A stretch of 64,000 bases of DNA from Crossiella sp. S99.2 (GCF_023094165.1 NZ_JALMDK010000009.1:186001-250000), one strand, 5' to 3'. Positions 43,287 to 53,344 are shown, counted from the first letter of the stretch. Notes: generated from the sequence alone by a model not told the origin. Numbers and translations are program-made.

Positions 43287-44603
43287 GTGTCCACCGAAGT
43301 AATGATCTGGATCGCCGTAGCCGTCGCCGCGGTGCTGCTCGTCGCGCTCGTCACCGGGATCGTGCTGGCCCGGCGCCGCCGGGTGAGCATTGCCGAGCAG
43401 GCCAAGCCCGAGGTTCCGGCCCGGTCGACCTACCAGGCGGACAGCAAGATCAGTTTCGCCCCCGGCACGGACACCGCGACCGCGCCGACCGTCGAACCCG
43501 GACACCCGGTCGTCGAGCGCACCGAGGTCGACGGGCAGCCAGGCGTGGGCGATGACGCCGCGGTGCCCAGGGACACCCCGCGCCGGGACATCGTGGACGT
43601 GCCGCTGCCGCCCGCGGCCGAGGCGCCTGCCCCGATCGAGCCGGTCGTGGTCGCCGAGACCCGCCCGGCGCCGGAGGAGATCGCGCCCACCGCGGGCCGC
43701 CTGGAGCGGCTGCGCGGACGGCTGGTCAAGTCCCGCTCCGCGTTCGGCCAGGGCCTGCTCGGACTGCTCGGCGCGGGCGATCTGGACGAGGACTCCTGGA
43801 CCGAGGTCGAGGACACCCTGCTGCTGGCCGACCTGGGCGCGGCCACCACCGCGGAGATCATCGACCGGCTGCGCAAGGAGATCGTCACCCGCGGCGTGCG
43901 CACCCCGGAGGCCGCCCGCGCGGTGCTGCGCGAGGTGCTGGTGGACGCGCTCAAGCCGGAGATGGACCGCTCGGTGCGCGCACTGCCGCACGACGGCCGC
44001 CCGGCGGTGCTGCTGATCACCGGCGTCAACGGCACCGGCAAGACCACCACCACCGGCAAACTGGCCAGGGTGCTGGTCGGCGATGGCCGCACGGTGATCC
44101 TGGGCGCGGCCGACACCTTCCGCGCCGCCGCCGCCGAACAGCTGGCCACCTGGGCCGAGCGCGCGGGCGCGGAGATCGTGCGTGGCAAGGAAGGCGCCGA
44201 CCCGGCCAGCGTGGCCTTCGACGCGGTCAAGCGCGGCGTGGAAGCGGGCGTGGACGCGGTCCTGGTGGACACCGCCGGCCGCCTGCACACCAAGACCGGC
44301 CTGATGGACGAGCTGGGCAAGGTCAAGCGGGTGGTGGAGAAGCAGGCCAAGGTGGACGAGGTGCTGCTCGTGCTGGACGCCACCACCGGCCAGAACGGCC
44401 TCACCCAGGCCAGGGTGTTCTCCGATGTGGTCGAGGTGACCGGCATCGTGCTGACCAAGCTGGACGGCACCGCCAAGGGCGGCATCGTCTTCCAGGTCCA
44501 GCGTGAACTGGGCGTCCCGGTCAAGCTGGTCGGCCTGGGCGAGGGTCCGGACGACCTGGCCCCGTTCGCCCCCGGCGCCTTCGTGGACGCTCTCCTTACC
44601 TGA
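43287..44603 (+). CDS. ftsY: signal recognition particle receptor FtsY
   Basis: 438-residue SRP receptor GTPase. One N-terminal membrane segment (MIWIAVAVAAVLLVALVTGIVLA, about 6-28) anchors it, as in actinobacterial FtsY, followed by an acidic/Pro-rich A-domain (about 35-140). The NG domain has G1 GVNGTGKTTTTGKLA at about 248-262, DTFRAAAAEQL, DTAGRLHTK and TKLDGTAKGG. GTG start. Its 3' end overlaps the convergent oxidoreductase gene by 8 nt. It partners Ffh (53393-54949). Confidence 0.97.
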   Translation: MSTEVMIWIAVAVAAVLLVALVTGIVLARRRRVSIAEQAKPEVPARSTYQADSKISFAPGTDTATAPTVEPGHPVVERTEVDGQPGVGDDAAVPRDTPRRDIVDVPLPPAAEAPAPIEPVVVAETRPAPEEIAPTAGRLERLRGRLVKSRSAFGQGLLGLLGAGDLDEDSWTEVEDTLLLADLGAATTAEIIDRLRKEIVTRGVRTPEAARAVLREVLVDALKPEMDRSVRALPHDGRPAVLLITGVNGTGKTTTTGKLARVLVGDGRTVILGAADTFRAAAAEQLATWAERAGAEIVRGKEGADPASVAFDAVKRGVEAGVDAVLVDTAGRLHTKTGLMDELGKVKRVVEKQAKVDEVLLVLDATTGQNGLTQARVFSDVVEVTGIVLTKLDGTAKGGIVFQVQRELGVPVKLVGLGEGPDDLAPFAPGAFVDALLT

Positions 44604-45636
44604 CCAGGAGTTCGTGCAGTTCCAGGGCGTCCCGGAAGTCCGGGACCACCCTGGACCCGGTGCGCAGGTCCACCGCCAGCTGCCGGTAGAGCGCGGCCAC
44701 GTTGACCGCGGGCACCGGCAGCTCCGAACCCGGCAGCGGCACCGGCTCGCCCTGGGCGTCCAGCAGTTCCAGCCGCCCGATCTGCGGCTGGATCGCCAGC
44801 AACTGGCGCTCTGGCGCGGAGACCAGCGTCAGCGTGCCCTCGGTCCCGGCGATCTCCAGGCGCACCCGGGGCCGGAGCTGTTCGTTGTCGTGCACCAGCA
44901 CGGTGGCCAGCGCCCCGCCGTCCAGTTCGGCCACCGCGGCCAGGTGGTCCGGGGTGTTCGCCTCGATCCGCTCCCCGGTCTCGGCGATCACCTGCTCCCG
45001 CACCTGCAGCGTGGCGCGGCTGCTGATCGAGCGGATCGGCCCGGCCAGGTGCCGCAGCAGGTCCACCGCGTGCCCGCCGAGCACCTCCACCAGCCCGGCG
45101 CCGTTGGCCCGGTCGAAGGTGTAGGCCATCCAGGCCGGGACCCCGCCCGCACCGCCCCTGGCCCGCGCGCTGAGCAGGGTGGCCGTCCGGATCCGCCCGA
45201 TCTTGCCTTCGTCGATCAGCTTCCTGGCCGCGACCGCCGCCGGGCTGAACCGGCCCTGCAGGCCGATCACCGCGCGCACCCCGGCAGCCTCGGCGGCCTG
45301 GGCGAGTTCCTTGGCCTCCGCGGCGTCGCGGCCCAGCGGCCACTCGCAGTAGACGTGCTTGCCCGCCGCCAGCGCGGCCAGCACCAGTTCCCGGTGCGCG
45401 GGCACCTTCACCGTGACCACCACCAGGTCCACCTCGGGATGACCGGCCAGCTCCTCGGCGTTGGTGAAGGCGTGCGCCGCGCCGAACCGCCGCTGCGCCT
45501 CCCTGGCGCTCTCCGCCCGGCTGGTGCCCACCGCGACCAGCCGGTACTGCTCCGGCAACGCGGCCAGCGCGGGCAGGTGCGCCATGGCCGCCCAGCCCCG
45601 GTCCGGGCTCGCGCCCAGGATGCCCACTCCGATCAT
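44596..45636 (-). CDS. Gfo/Idh/MocA family NAD(P)-dependent oxidoreductase
   Basis: 346-residue dehydrogenase. An N-terminal Rossmann fold is marked by VGILGASPDRGWAAMAHLPAL, PEVDLVVVTVKVPAHRELVL and KHVYCEWPLGRD (the EKP-like motif, here EWP). The C-terminal half is the alpha/beta dimerisation domain. The substrate, perhaps a sugar or inositol derivative, cannot be read. Divergent from a TetR gene with a 23-bp palindrome between them, so probably the regulated target. Confidence 0.9.
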   Translation of the reverse strand: MIGVGILGASPDRGWAAMAHLPALAALPEQYRLVAVGTSRAESAREAQRRFGAAHAFTNAEELAGHPEVDLVVVTVKVPAHRELVLAALAAGKHVYCEWPLGRDAAEAKELAQAAEAAGVRAVIGLQGRFSPAAVAARKLIDEGKIGRIRTATLLSARARGGAGGVPAWMAYTFDRANGAGLVEVLGGHAVDLLRHLAGPIRSISSRATLQVREQVIAETGERIEANTPDHLAAVAELDGGALATVLVHDNEQLRPRVRLEIAGTEGTLTLVSAPERQLLAIQPQIGRLELLDAQGEPVPLPGSELPVPAVNVAALYRQLAVDLRTGSRVVPDFRDALELHELLVR

Positions 45637-45650
45637 CGGGTCCTCCTCAT

Positions 45651-45673
45651 AAACGGGTCACGGTGACCCGTTT
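45651..45673. promoter_or_regulatory. palindromic TetR operator
   Basis: Perfect inverted repeat: AAACGGGTCAC and its complement GTGACCCGTTT around one central base. It lies 14 nt from the start of the oxidoreductase and 22 nt from the TetR start, as expected for a shared divergent operator. Confidence 0.85.
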
Positions 45674-45695
45674 AGCTCGACCCTAGACTGCCTGC

Positions 45696-46325
45696 ATGTC
45701 CGCCGTCGAGCAGCTGCTCTCCACCGGCGCCGCGCGCGCCGACGCCCGGCGCAACGTGGCCCGGCTGGTGGCCGCCGCCCGCGCCGCCCTGGACGAGCAG
45801 GGCCTGGGCGTGACCACCAGGGAGATCGCGCACCGGGCCGGGGTCGGCCTGGGCACCGTGCACCGCCGGGTCCCCTCGGTGGAAAAACTGATCGGCGCGA
45901 TCCTGATCGACACCATCGACTCGCTGGCCGGACTGGTCGCCGAGGCCGCAAGGGAACCCGATCCGTGGCTGGCCTTCGCCGGCTTCGCCGAGTCCTACGT
46001 GCAACTGCGCGCGGCCAGCTGCGGCCTGCACGCCGCGCTCGCCGGCGACGGCGACCTCAATCTCAGCGGCCCGCTGGACCGGCTGCGCGAGGAGGTGACC
46101 GCCCTGATCCAGCGGACCCAGGACGCGGGCGCGATCCGCGCCGACCTGGACCCGCACGACGTGTTCTTCGTGCTGGCCACCGCCATCCCGGCCGAACGCA
46201 CCATGGGCCTGCTCGCCCGTCCGGACCAGTGGCGGCGCAATCTGGGTGTCCTGTTGGACGGTCTGCGCAACGCAGCCGTAACAACACCGTCGGCACAGTT
46301 CACGCCGGTGAAACCTCCGGCGTAA
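45696..46325 (+). CDS. TetR family transcriptional regulator
   Basis: 209-residue regulator. The HTH TTREIAHRAGVGLGTVHRRVPSVEKLIGAIL (about 40-70) is typical of TetR repressors with the SBD-type C-terminal domain (about 80-200). Divergent from the oxidoreductase with a perfect palindromic operator between, so a local repressor and autoregulator is likely. Its last codons overlap the GlnR-type boxes upstream of amtB. Confidence 0.93.
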   Translation: MSAVEQLLSTGAARADARRNVARLVAAARAALDEQGLGVTTREIAHRAGVGLGTVHRRVPSVEKLIGAILIDTIDSLAGLVAEAAREPDPWLAFAGFAESYVQLRAASCGLHAALAGDGDLNLSGPLDRLREEVTALIQRTQDAGAIRADLDPHDVFFVLATAIPAERTMGLLARPDQWRRNLGVLLDGLRNAAVTTPSAQFTPVKPPA

Positions 46326-46336
46326 CCGGACGAAAC
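46299..46336 (+). promoter_or_regulatory. GlnR-type double binding box upstream of amtB
   Basis: TTCAC-n6-GAAAC (46299-46314) is followed by GTAAC-n5-GAAAC (46322-46336). The two GAAAC halves are exactly 22 nt apart, as in the actinobacterial GlnR consensus (gTnAc-n6-GaAAc in tandem). The site ends 52 nt before the amtB start. One gap of 5 rather than 6 nt and one weak half-site reduce certainty. Confidence 0.7.
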
Positions 46337-46388
46337 ACCGGATCTCGATCCTTCCGTGCAACGTGGCAGGCACGGGAGGACTACGAGA

Positions 46389-48061
<1,673 letters not shown>

Positions 48062-48083
48062 GCAGTTCCAGAGGTAGATAGGG

Positions 48084-48130
48084 CCGGATGTGGCGGTTCC
48101 GTTGGCGCCCAACGGGACCGCCACATCCGG
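48084..48130 (+). terminator. 22-bp hairpin between glnB and glnD (attenuator or partial terminator)
   Basis: Arms 48084-48105 and 48109-48130 pair over 22 bp with one G·U position and a 3-nt loop. No strong U-tract follows. It would reduce read-through into glnD or stabilise the amtB-glnB mRNA 3' end. Confidence 0.75.
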
Positions 48131-48157
48131 CGTCTTGCGAGCAAGGCGGGACACAGC

Positions 48158-50539
48158 ATGAGCGCAGGGGTCAGCGAATCGGTCGGGCCAACCGCGGCGG
48201 ACCTGGTGCGAGCACGGCAGTTGCTGCTGGCGCCCGCGCCCGGCCACCGGAAACTGGCCGCGGAGCCACTACGCGCCGCGCTGGTCGACCTGCACGACTT
48301 CTGGCTGGCCGCCCATGCCGGCATGGCGGGCATCGGCGGCGCGGGCAGCGGCACCGCACTCATCGCCGTCGGCGCGCTCGGCCGCCGGGAACTGGCCCCA
48401 CACTCGGATCTGGACCTGGTTCTTGTCCACAATGGACGGACCGAGGTCGGCGCGCTGGCCGACCGGCTCTGGTACCCGCTGTGGAACTCCGGGGTCGGCC
48501 TGGACCACTCGGTGCGCACGCTCGCCGAGGCGGAGAAGGTGGCCGCCACCGACCTGCGTGCCGCGCTGGGCCTGCTGGAGGTGCGGCACCTGGTCGGCGA
48601 CCAGGCACTGTCCGAACGACTCGCCGCCGGCGCCCGGCAGAGCTGGCGGGCCGGCATCCGGACCCGGTTCGAGGACCTGGTCGAGGCCGCCGAACACCGC
48701 TGGCAGCGCTCCGGCGAGGTCGCGCACCGGGTCGAACCCGACCTGAAGAACGGCAAGGGCGGCCTGCGCGATCTCAACCTGCTCGACGCGCTGGCCGCCA
48801 CCCAGCTGGTGGACCGGCCCGGCCCCGAGGTCCGCGCCGCCCGCACGCTGCTGCTGGACGTGCGCACCGAACTGCACCGCGGCGTCGGCAAGGCCCGCGA
48901 CGTCATCCGGGCCGAGGACGGCGACGAGATCGCCATGGCGCTCGGCGTCGGCGACCGCTTCGAGCTGGCCCGGCTGCTCTCCGCCACCGGCCGCACCGTG
49001 GCCTACGCGGTCGACGTGGCCCTGCGCACCGCGCGCAACGCGTTGCCGCGCAAGGGTTTCGCCGCACTCAGCAGTCGCGCCCCGTGGAACCGCGGCCCGG
49101 CCCGGCGGCCACTGGACGACGGCGTGGTGCTGCACGGCGGCGAGGTCGCGCTGGCCCGCGACGCGGTGCCCGCCCGCGATCCCGGCCTGCTGTTGCGGGT
49201 GGCCGCCTCGGCCGCGCGCACCGGCAGCCCGATCGCGGCCGGCACCCTGGCCCGGCTGGCCGACTCCGCGCCCGAACTGCGCAGGCCCTGGCCCAGCGCG
49301 GCCCGCCAGGAACTGCTTGCCCTGCTCGGCTGCGGCCGCGGGCTGATCGACGTGGTCGAGGCGCTGGACCGGACCGACCTGTGGGGACGGCTGTTCCCGG
49401 AGTGGGGCGCCGTCCGCGACCTGCCGCCACGCGATGCCGCGCACACCTGGACGGTGGACCGGCACCTGGTGCACGCGGTGGCCAACGCGGCCCGGCTGGC
49501 CACCACCGTCTCCCGCCCCGACCTGCTGCTGCTGGCCACCCTGCTGCACGACATCGGCAAGGGCCGCGACGGCGACCACTCCGAGGTCGGCGCCGCACTG
49601 GCCACCCAGGTCTGCGAACGCCTCGGCCTGTGGCCCTCGGATGTGACCATCGTGGCCAGGGTGGTCCGGCACCACCTGCTGCTGCCGCACACCGCCACCC
49701 GCCGCGATGTGGAGGACCCGGCCACCGTGCACCGGGTGGTGGACACCCTCGACGGCGATCCGGTGGCCCTGGAACTGCTGCACGCGCTGGCCGAGGCCGA
49801 CTCACTGGCCACCGGCCCCGGCGTGTGGACGGAGTGGAAGGCCGCCCTGATCGCCGACCTGGTCCACCGCTGCCGCGCCGCCATGGCGGGGGAGACCCTG
49901 GAAGGCCCCGGCCCGCTCGACCCGGAACAGCAGGCCCTGGCCGAAGCCGCGGTCGCTTCCGGCAAACCGCACGTGGTGATCACCCCGAACGGCCAGACCG
50001 CCACCGTCACCGTGCTCGCCCCGGACCGGATCGGCCTGCTCTCCCTGGCCAGCGGTGTGCTCGCGCTCAACTCCCTGGAAGTGCACGCGGCCGAGGTCAG
50101 CGCGCACGCCGGCGCCGGGGTGGAGACCTTCACCGTGTCCCCGCGCTTCGGCACCCTGCCCGACGCCGCGCTGCTGCGCGAACAACTGGTCAAGGTGGTC
50201 GAGGGCACCCTCTCGCTGACCGACCGGCTGGCCGCCAAGGAACGCGACTACGGCGGCCCGCCCGAGCAGATCGCCCCACCCAAGGTGCTCTGGTTCGACG
50301 ACGAGGCCAGCGGCGCGGTGGTGCTGGAACTACGCGCCACCGACCGGATCGGCCTGCTGCACCGGATCGCGGCCGCCCTGGAGAGCTGCAAGGTCGACGT
50401 GCGCTGGGCCAGGGTGGCCACCCTGGGCGGCACCGTCGTCGACTCCTTCAGCCTCACCACCGCGGACAACGGCCTGTGCGAACCCGGCAGCCCGGCCCGC
50501 CGCAAGATCGAGAAAGCCGTGCTGGCCGCCGCCCGCTGA
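48158..50539 (+). CDS. glnD: [protein-PII] nucleotidyltransferase/hydrolase GlnD
   Basis: 793-residue bifunctional sensor that modifies and demodifies PII according to glutamine. The nucleotidyltransferase motif VGALGRRELAPHSDLDLVLV lies at about 70-90. An HD domain (LLATLLHDIGKGRDGDHSE, about 460-480) carries the hydrolase residues. Two ACT domains follow, VTVLAPDRIGLLSLASG near 620 and VVLELRATDRIGLLHRIAAALE near 715-735. Its last 52 nt are duplicated at 52378-52429, and the gene remains intact at its 3' end because of that duplication. Confidence 0.96.
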   Translation: MSAGVSESVGPTAADLVRARQLLLAPAPGHRKLAAEPLRAALVDLHDFWLAAHAGMAGIGGAGSGTALIAVGALGRRELAPHSDLDLVLVHNGRTEVGALADRLWYPLWNSGVGLDHSVRTLAEAEKVAATDLRAALGLLEVRHLVGDQALSERLAAGARQSWRAGIRTRFEDLVEAAEHRWQRSGEVAHRVEPDLKNGKGGLRDLNLLDALAATQLVDRPGPEVRAARTLLLDVRTELHRGVGKARDVIRAEDGDEIAMALGVGDRFELARLLSATGRTVAYAVDVALRTARNALPRKGFAALSSRAPWNRGPARRPLDDGVVLHGGEVALARDAVPARDPGLLLRVAASAARTGSPIAAGTLARLADSAPELRRPWPSAARQELLALLGCGRGLIDVVEALDRTDLWGRLFPEWGAVRDLPPRDAAHTWTVDRHLVHAVANAARLATTVSRPDLLLLATLLHDIGKGRDGDHSEVGAALATQVCERLGLWPSDVTIVARVVRHHLLLPHTATRRDVEDPATVHRVVDTLDGDPVALELLHALAEADSLATGPGVWTEWKAALIADLVHRCRAAMAGETLEGPGPLDPEQQALAEAAVASGKPHVVITPNGQTATVTVLAPDRIGLLSLASGVLALNSLEVHAAEVSAHAGAGVETFTVSPRFGTLPDAALLREQLVKVVEGTLSLTDRLAAKERDYGGPPEQIAPPKVLWFDDEASGAVVLELRATDRIGLLHRIAAALESCKVDVRWARVATLGGTVVDSFSLTTADNGLCEPGSPARRKIEKAVLAAAR
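50488..50539 (+). repeat. 52-bp direct repeat, copy 1 (glnD 3' end)
   Basis: The last 52 nt of glnD, encoding PARRKIEKAVLAAAR and the stop, recur at 52378-52429 with one mismatch (50530 C against 52420 T). The two copies bracket the AbiE module, giving an att-site-like arrangement. Confidence 0.95.
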
Positions 50540-50552
50540 CCCGGGGACCGCC

Positions 50553-51590
50553 TTAGCTGAGCGGAACCGACGACAGGACCCGCGGCACGTTCAGCGGGTG
50601 CGCGTTGGCGTGCACCCGCTCAAGCACGTCGTCGAAAGTGGGCCCCGGCTCAGCGCCGTAGTAGAGGTTCCGCATTGCGTCGTCATGGTGTTGACGCAGT
50701 TGCGGGGCGAGCGGGCCAGTGGGGTCGAAGGCCGCGCAGCGACTGAACCCGCCGACGGGCGGGGGGCGGTCGCCCTGAAACTTCTCCGAGATCGCGTAGC
50801 AGTCAGCGAGGACCGCGCCGGCGGTCGACTGGTCGGCGAGGAAGGCGAGGGTCTGTGCGTCGCCGAGCAAGGCCCAGATGTCGTAGAACTGACGGCCGAT
50901 GCGCGGCCAGCCGTGCTCGGTGGCGCGGGCATCGTCATCCATGCTGAAGTTGTTGACCCGCAGCAGCTTCTCCAGCAGCGTCCGGCCGGGATGCAGGACA
51001 GGTACCTCGAAGGACCGTAGATCGTCGTAAGCGGCGATGTCGAAGCCCGCTGCCCGCAACTGCCGGGTGAGCAGCGCAGTCACCGGCACCGGTTCGGACG
51101 GGTGTTGCCCACCGGACTGGCCAAGCTCGATGAGTACCCGGCCCGGCTCGGCCAATCCCGTGGCGATCCCGTCGGTCTCGGCCATGGGCGGGGTCAGGTA
51201 CACCTTGCGATGCAGGGTGCCAAGGTTCCCGCCACCCAGCTCGCCGACCTGCTCGCTCTCCAATGCCTTGGCGGCGACCGAGCACATTTCCTTCAGTCGT
51301 TTCCTGCCCTGACGTTCATTCGGGAAGTCGGCCACGACGAGCAGGTCGAGGTCTTCGGAGAACCGTTGGATGAGCCGCAGCTTCTCCAGACTCGTGCCAC
51401 CCTTGAAGATGATCTGTCCGGGAAACGCCGTGACCAGCGCGCGCAGCGCCTGGCATGCCCAGTAGTCCTTCTCCACGGCCAACGGCTGCACACCCAGCTG
51501 CTCAGCGGCGGTGAGCACGGTAGCCCCGAAGACCTCGGGATCCTCGTGTCGCCACAGACGCTCCTGGGCGCCCGCCGCGCTGGATGTCAT
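50553..51590 (-). CDS. AbiEii-like nucleotidyltransferase toxin
   Basis: 345-residue nucleotidyltransferase of the AbiEii/AbiGii toxin family, which acts in abortive phage defence; related MenT toxins block tRNA. FKGGTSLEKLRLIQRFSEDLDLLVVADFP (about 61-89) carries the GGTSL motif and the DxD metal-binding pair. ALAVEKDYW-type N-terminal segment (LAVEKDYWACQALRAL, about 36-51) is also family-typical. The ATG overlaps the abiEi stop by 4 nt. More AT-rich than glnD, consistent with acquisition. Confidence 0.9.
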   Translation of the reverse strand: MTSSAAGAQERLWRHEDPEVFGATVLTAAEQLGVQPLAVEKDYWACQALRALVTAFPGQIIFKGGTSLEKLRLIQRFSEDLDLLVVADFPNERQGRKRLKEMCSVAAKALESEQVGELGGGNLGTLHRKVYLTPPMAETDGIATGLAEPGRVLIELGQSGGQHPSEPVPVTALLTRQLRAAGFDIAAYDDLRSFEVPVLHPGRTLLEKLLRVNNFSMDDDARATEHGWPRIGRQFYDIWALLGDAQTLAFLADQSTAGAVLADCYAISEKFQGDRPPPVGGFSRCAAFDPTGPLAPQLRQHHDDAMRNLYYGAEPGPTFDDVLERVHANAHPLNVPRVLSSVPLS

Positions 51591-52276
51591 GCCACCGCCG
51601 CGGCGAGTTCACGAGGCAGCGCCTGCCGCGCGGTCCGCGGGTCGGCGCGAGGCACGGTCCTCGCGTGGTCGGCAAAGCCGGCCTGGGTCAGTAGTGCCGA
51701 CAGGCGCACCCGCGCCGGCGCCGGTTCGGTTCCCGATGCCTCCGCCAGCCGGGCCGCGGACACCTCGCCATCCTTGACGGCTTTGAGCAGACGTCGCCAG
51801 GCGTCGGGCAGCGGCACTTCGATGACGCGGCTCCAGTCGTCCAGCACTTCGAGCAGCGCCACTTCGATGGCGGTCAGCGCAGCTGTCGCGCGCCGCGACC
51901 GAGCCGCCCGGGACACGAAGGTGATCGGGCCGGATGACGTTGGCGGGCGGTGCGGAACGGCGATGTGTGTCTTGCGTGGCACCTGAGTCGACAGGCGCAG
52001 CCGGTGCGCGGCGGACAACCCCGCCGGCCCCACCCCGAGCTTGCCGACGAGTTCCTCCACCAACGCCTCCGGTGACGGCGGGCTCATCCCCAGCGGGGTC
52101 TTCCGGCCACGCCAATAGAGACCCCGCCGGACATGCGACAGCTCGCCACGGTGAGCCAGCTCGGCCAGTAGATGTTGCCGGGTCGACGAGGCGAGTGGCA
52201 GGTCCGCGGCAGACCAGAACCGTCCAGCGGAGCGCAGGATCGACTGACGTGCCTGCGTCACCTGCGACTTCGTCAT
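51587..52276 (-). CDS. AbiEi-like antitoxin/transcriptional regulator
   Basis: 229-residue partner of the AbiEii toxin. The N-terminal winged helix (KSQVTQARQSILRSAGRFWSAADL…HLLAELAHRGELSHVRRGLYWRG, about 2-57) is the AbiEi DNA-binding domain. The C-terminal domain, RKTHIAVPHRPPTSSGPITFVSRA onward, is the typical antitoxin part. In known AbiE systems it represses the operon and neutralises the toxin. ATG 52276 is used; the frame upstream is open but unsupported. First gene of the two-gene minus-strand operon. Confidence 0.85.
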   Translation of the reverse strand: MTKSQVTQARQSILRSAGRFWSAADLPLASSTRQHLLAELAHRGELSHVRRGLYWRGRKTPLGMSPPSPEALVEELVGKLGVGPAGLSAAHRLRLSTQVPRKTHIAVPHRPPTSSGPITFVSRAARSRRATAALTAIEVALLEVLDDWSRVIEVPLPDAWRRLLKAVKDGEVSAARLAEASGTEPAPARVRLSALLTQAGFADHARTVPRADPRTARQALPRELAAAVA

Positions 52277-52377
52277 AGCCACGACCCCTCCTCCGCTGAC
52301 AAGAGGATACCGCCGAGCCCGCAATCCCGGCAACTTCTCGTAGCGACATGCTGCCTCAAGGCACGGATGACCGAGAT

Positions 52378-52429
52378 CAGCCCGGCCCGCCGCAAGATCG
52401 AGAAAGCCGTGCTGGCCGCTGCCCGCTGA
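52378..52429 (+). repeat. 52-bp direct repeat, copy 2 (displaced glnD end)
   Basis: Identical to 50488-50539 except for one base, retaining the reading frame and TGA of glnD's final 16 codons. In a 3'-end integration model this is the original chromosomal glnD tail. Confidence 0.95.
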
Positions 52430-52606
52430 GCAGCAGCCCGCTCCGTAGCGGAGGCAGGGCTGCGTAGCGGGACGTAGGTAGTTCCACGCGGTCCGGTTCA
52501 CGGGCCATCACGCTGCGCTGACCTGCACGAATGGACCAGGCTGACTGCCGTGACGCGGTTCGGGGACCACGGTGGGGAGCCGTGGCAGGAGGCCACAGCG
52601 TCACCA

Positions 52607-52662
52607 GCGGAGAGCCGATGGCGGCCCGGTGAGGGGTCCAGGCCGCCATCGGTGCTCTCCGC
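52607..52662. other. strong intergenic hairpin
   Basis: Arms 52607-52626 and 52641-52662 pair over 20 bp with a 2-nt bulge in the right arm and a 14-nt loop. No U-tract follows. It could be an RNA structural element or a degenerate terminator of the original glnD transcript. Confidence 0.7.
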
Positions 52663-52735
52663 GTGATCACCTGTCGATCCGCTGTCGACGGGCTGTGGGC
52701 GGAACGTCCGGGTTCGCCCCGTACGTTCTTCAGTT

Positions 52736-53332
52736 GTGGACAGCACCGGCGTGACATCCAGCCGCCCCGGCACCGGACCACTCGTGGTCCGCGCGGGACC
52801 GCACGACCTGATGCTGCTCGCCGGCCTACCCGGGGCAGGCAAGTCCTCCCTGCTGCGCAAGCTGCGCGCCAGCGGCCCGTACACCGTGCTCGACTCCGAC
52901 CAGGTCCGCGATCCGCTGGCCGAGCGGCTGCCGAACCTGCCCTACCGCTGCTACCGCCCGCTGGTGCACCTGCTGCACCACCTGCGCATCGTCTGGGCCG
53001 CGCTCACCGCGCCCGGCCCCGTGCTCGTGCACGAGCCGGCCACCAGGGTGACCACCCGCACCTGGCTGTCCCTGCTGGCCCGGCTCAGCGGCCGCAAGCC
53101 GCGGATGCTGTGGCTGGAGGTCACCCCGGAACAGGCCCGCGCGGGACAGCGCGCCAGGGCCAGGGTGATCCGCCCGCACTCCTTCGCCAAGCACGTCCGG
53201 CGGGCGCTGCGGATCAGTGCCCGGCTGACCGCCGGACGGCCGCTGCGGGGCTGGCCGGAGGTCACCCTGATCTACCGCTCGGACGTCGCGAACGGGCTGA
53301 AACTGGAGTTGGTGGGTTCGCGGTCGCGCTGA
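52736..53332 (+). CDS. P-loop ATP-binding protein (kinase-like)
   Basis: 198-residue soluble protein with Walker A LLAGLPGAGKSSLLRKL (about 24-40), followed by YTVLDSDQVRDPLAERL, the D-S-D pattern of polynucleotide/zeta-type P-loop kinases (AAA_33 group). Later basic helices (RARARVIRPHSFAKHVRRALR) could form a lid. GTG start 52736. Substrate unknown. Followed by ffh 60 nt downstream on the same strand. Confidence 0.8.
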   Translation: MDSTGVTSSRPGTGPLVVRAGPHDLMLLAGLPGAGKSSLLRKLRASGPYTVLDSDQVRDPLAERLPNLPYRCYRPLVHLLHHLRIVWAALTAPGPVLVHEPATRVTTRTWLSLLARLSGRKPRMLWLEVTPEQARAGQRARARVIRPHSFAKHVRRALRISARLTAGRPLRGWPEVTLIYRSDVANGLKLELVGSRSR

Positions 53333-53344
53333 CGGCTAGCCTTA

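Larger units (their letters stand above)
50540..52429. mobile_element. putative mini-island carrying AbiE, inserted at the glnD 3' end
   Basis: The block between the 52-bp copies carries only abiEii and abiEi. With the distal repeat it forms one 1890-bp unit. The layout is that of an element integrated by site-specific recombination into a gene's 3' end, with the gene restored by the incoming copy. No integrase is encoded here, so it is either a decayed element or one mobilised in trans. Confidence 0.75.
52277..52735. other. intergenic region between the AbiE island and the P-loop gene
   Basis: No convincing gene. It contains the abiE promoter region, repeat copy 2, and a strong hairpin at 52607-52662. 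Several short frames are open on both strands, but none has family features or a ribosome binding site. Confidence 0.6.

Noticed and set aside
52172-52429. 85-residue plus-strand frame ending in the duplicated glnD tail
   Set aside because: Only the last 16 codons match glnD; the rest is antisense to the abiEi start and promoter. It is a remnant of integration, not a gene.
52498-52884. minus-strand frames in the gap before the P-loop gene
   Set aside because: Compositional frames with no motifs or ribosome binding site, one overlapping the P-loop gene.
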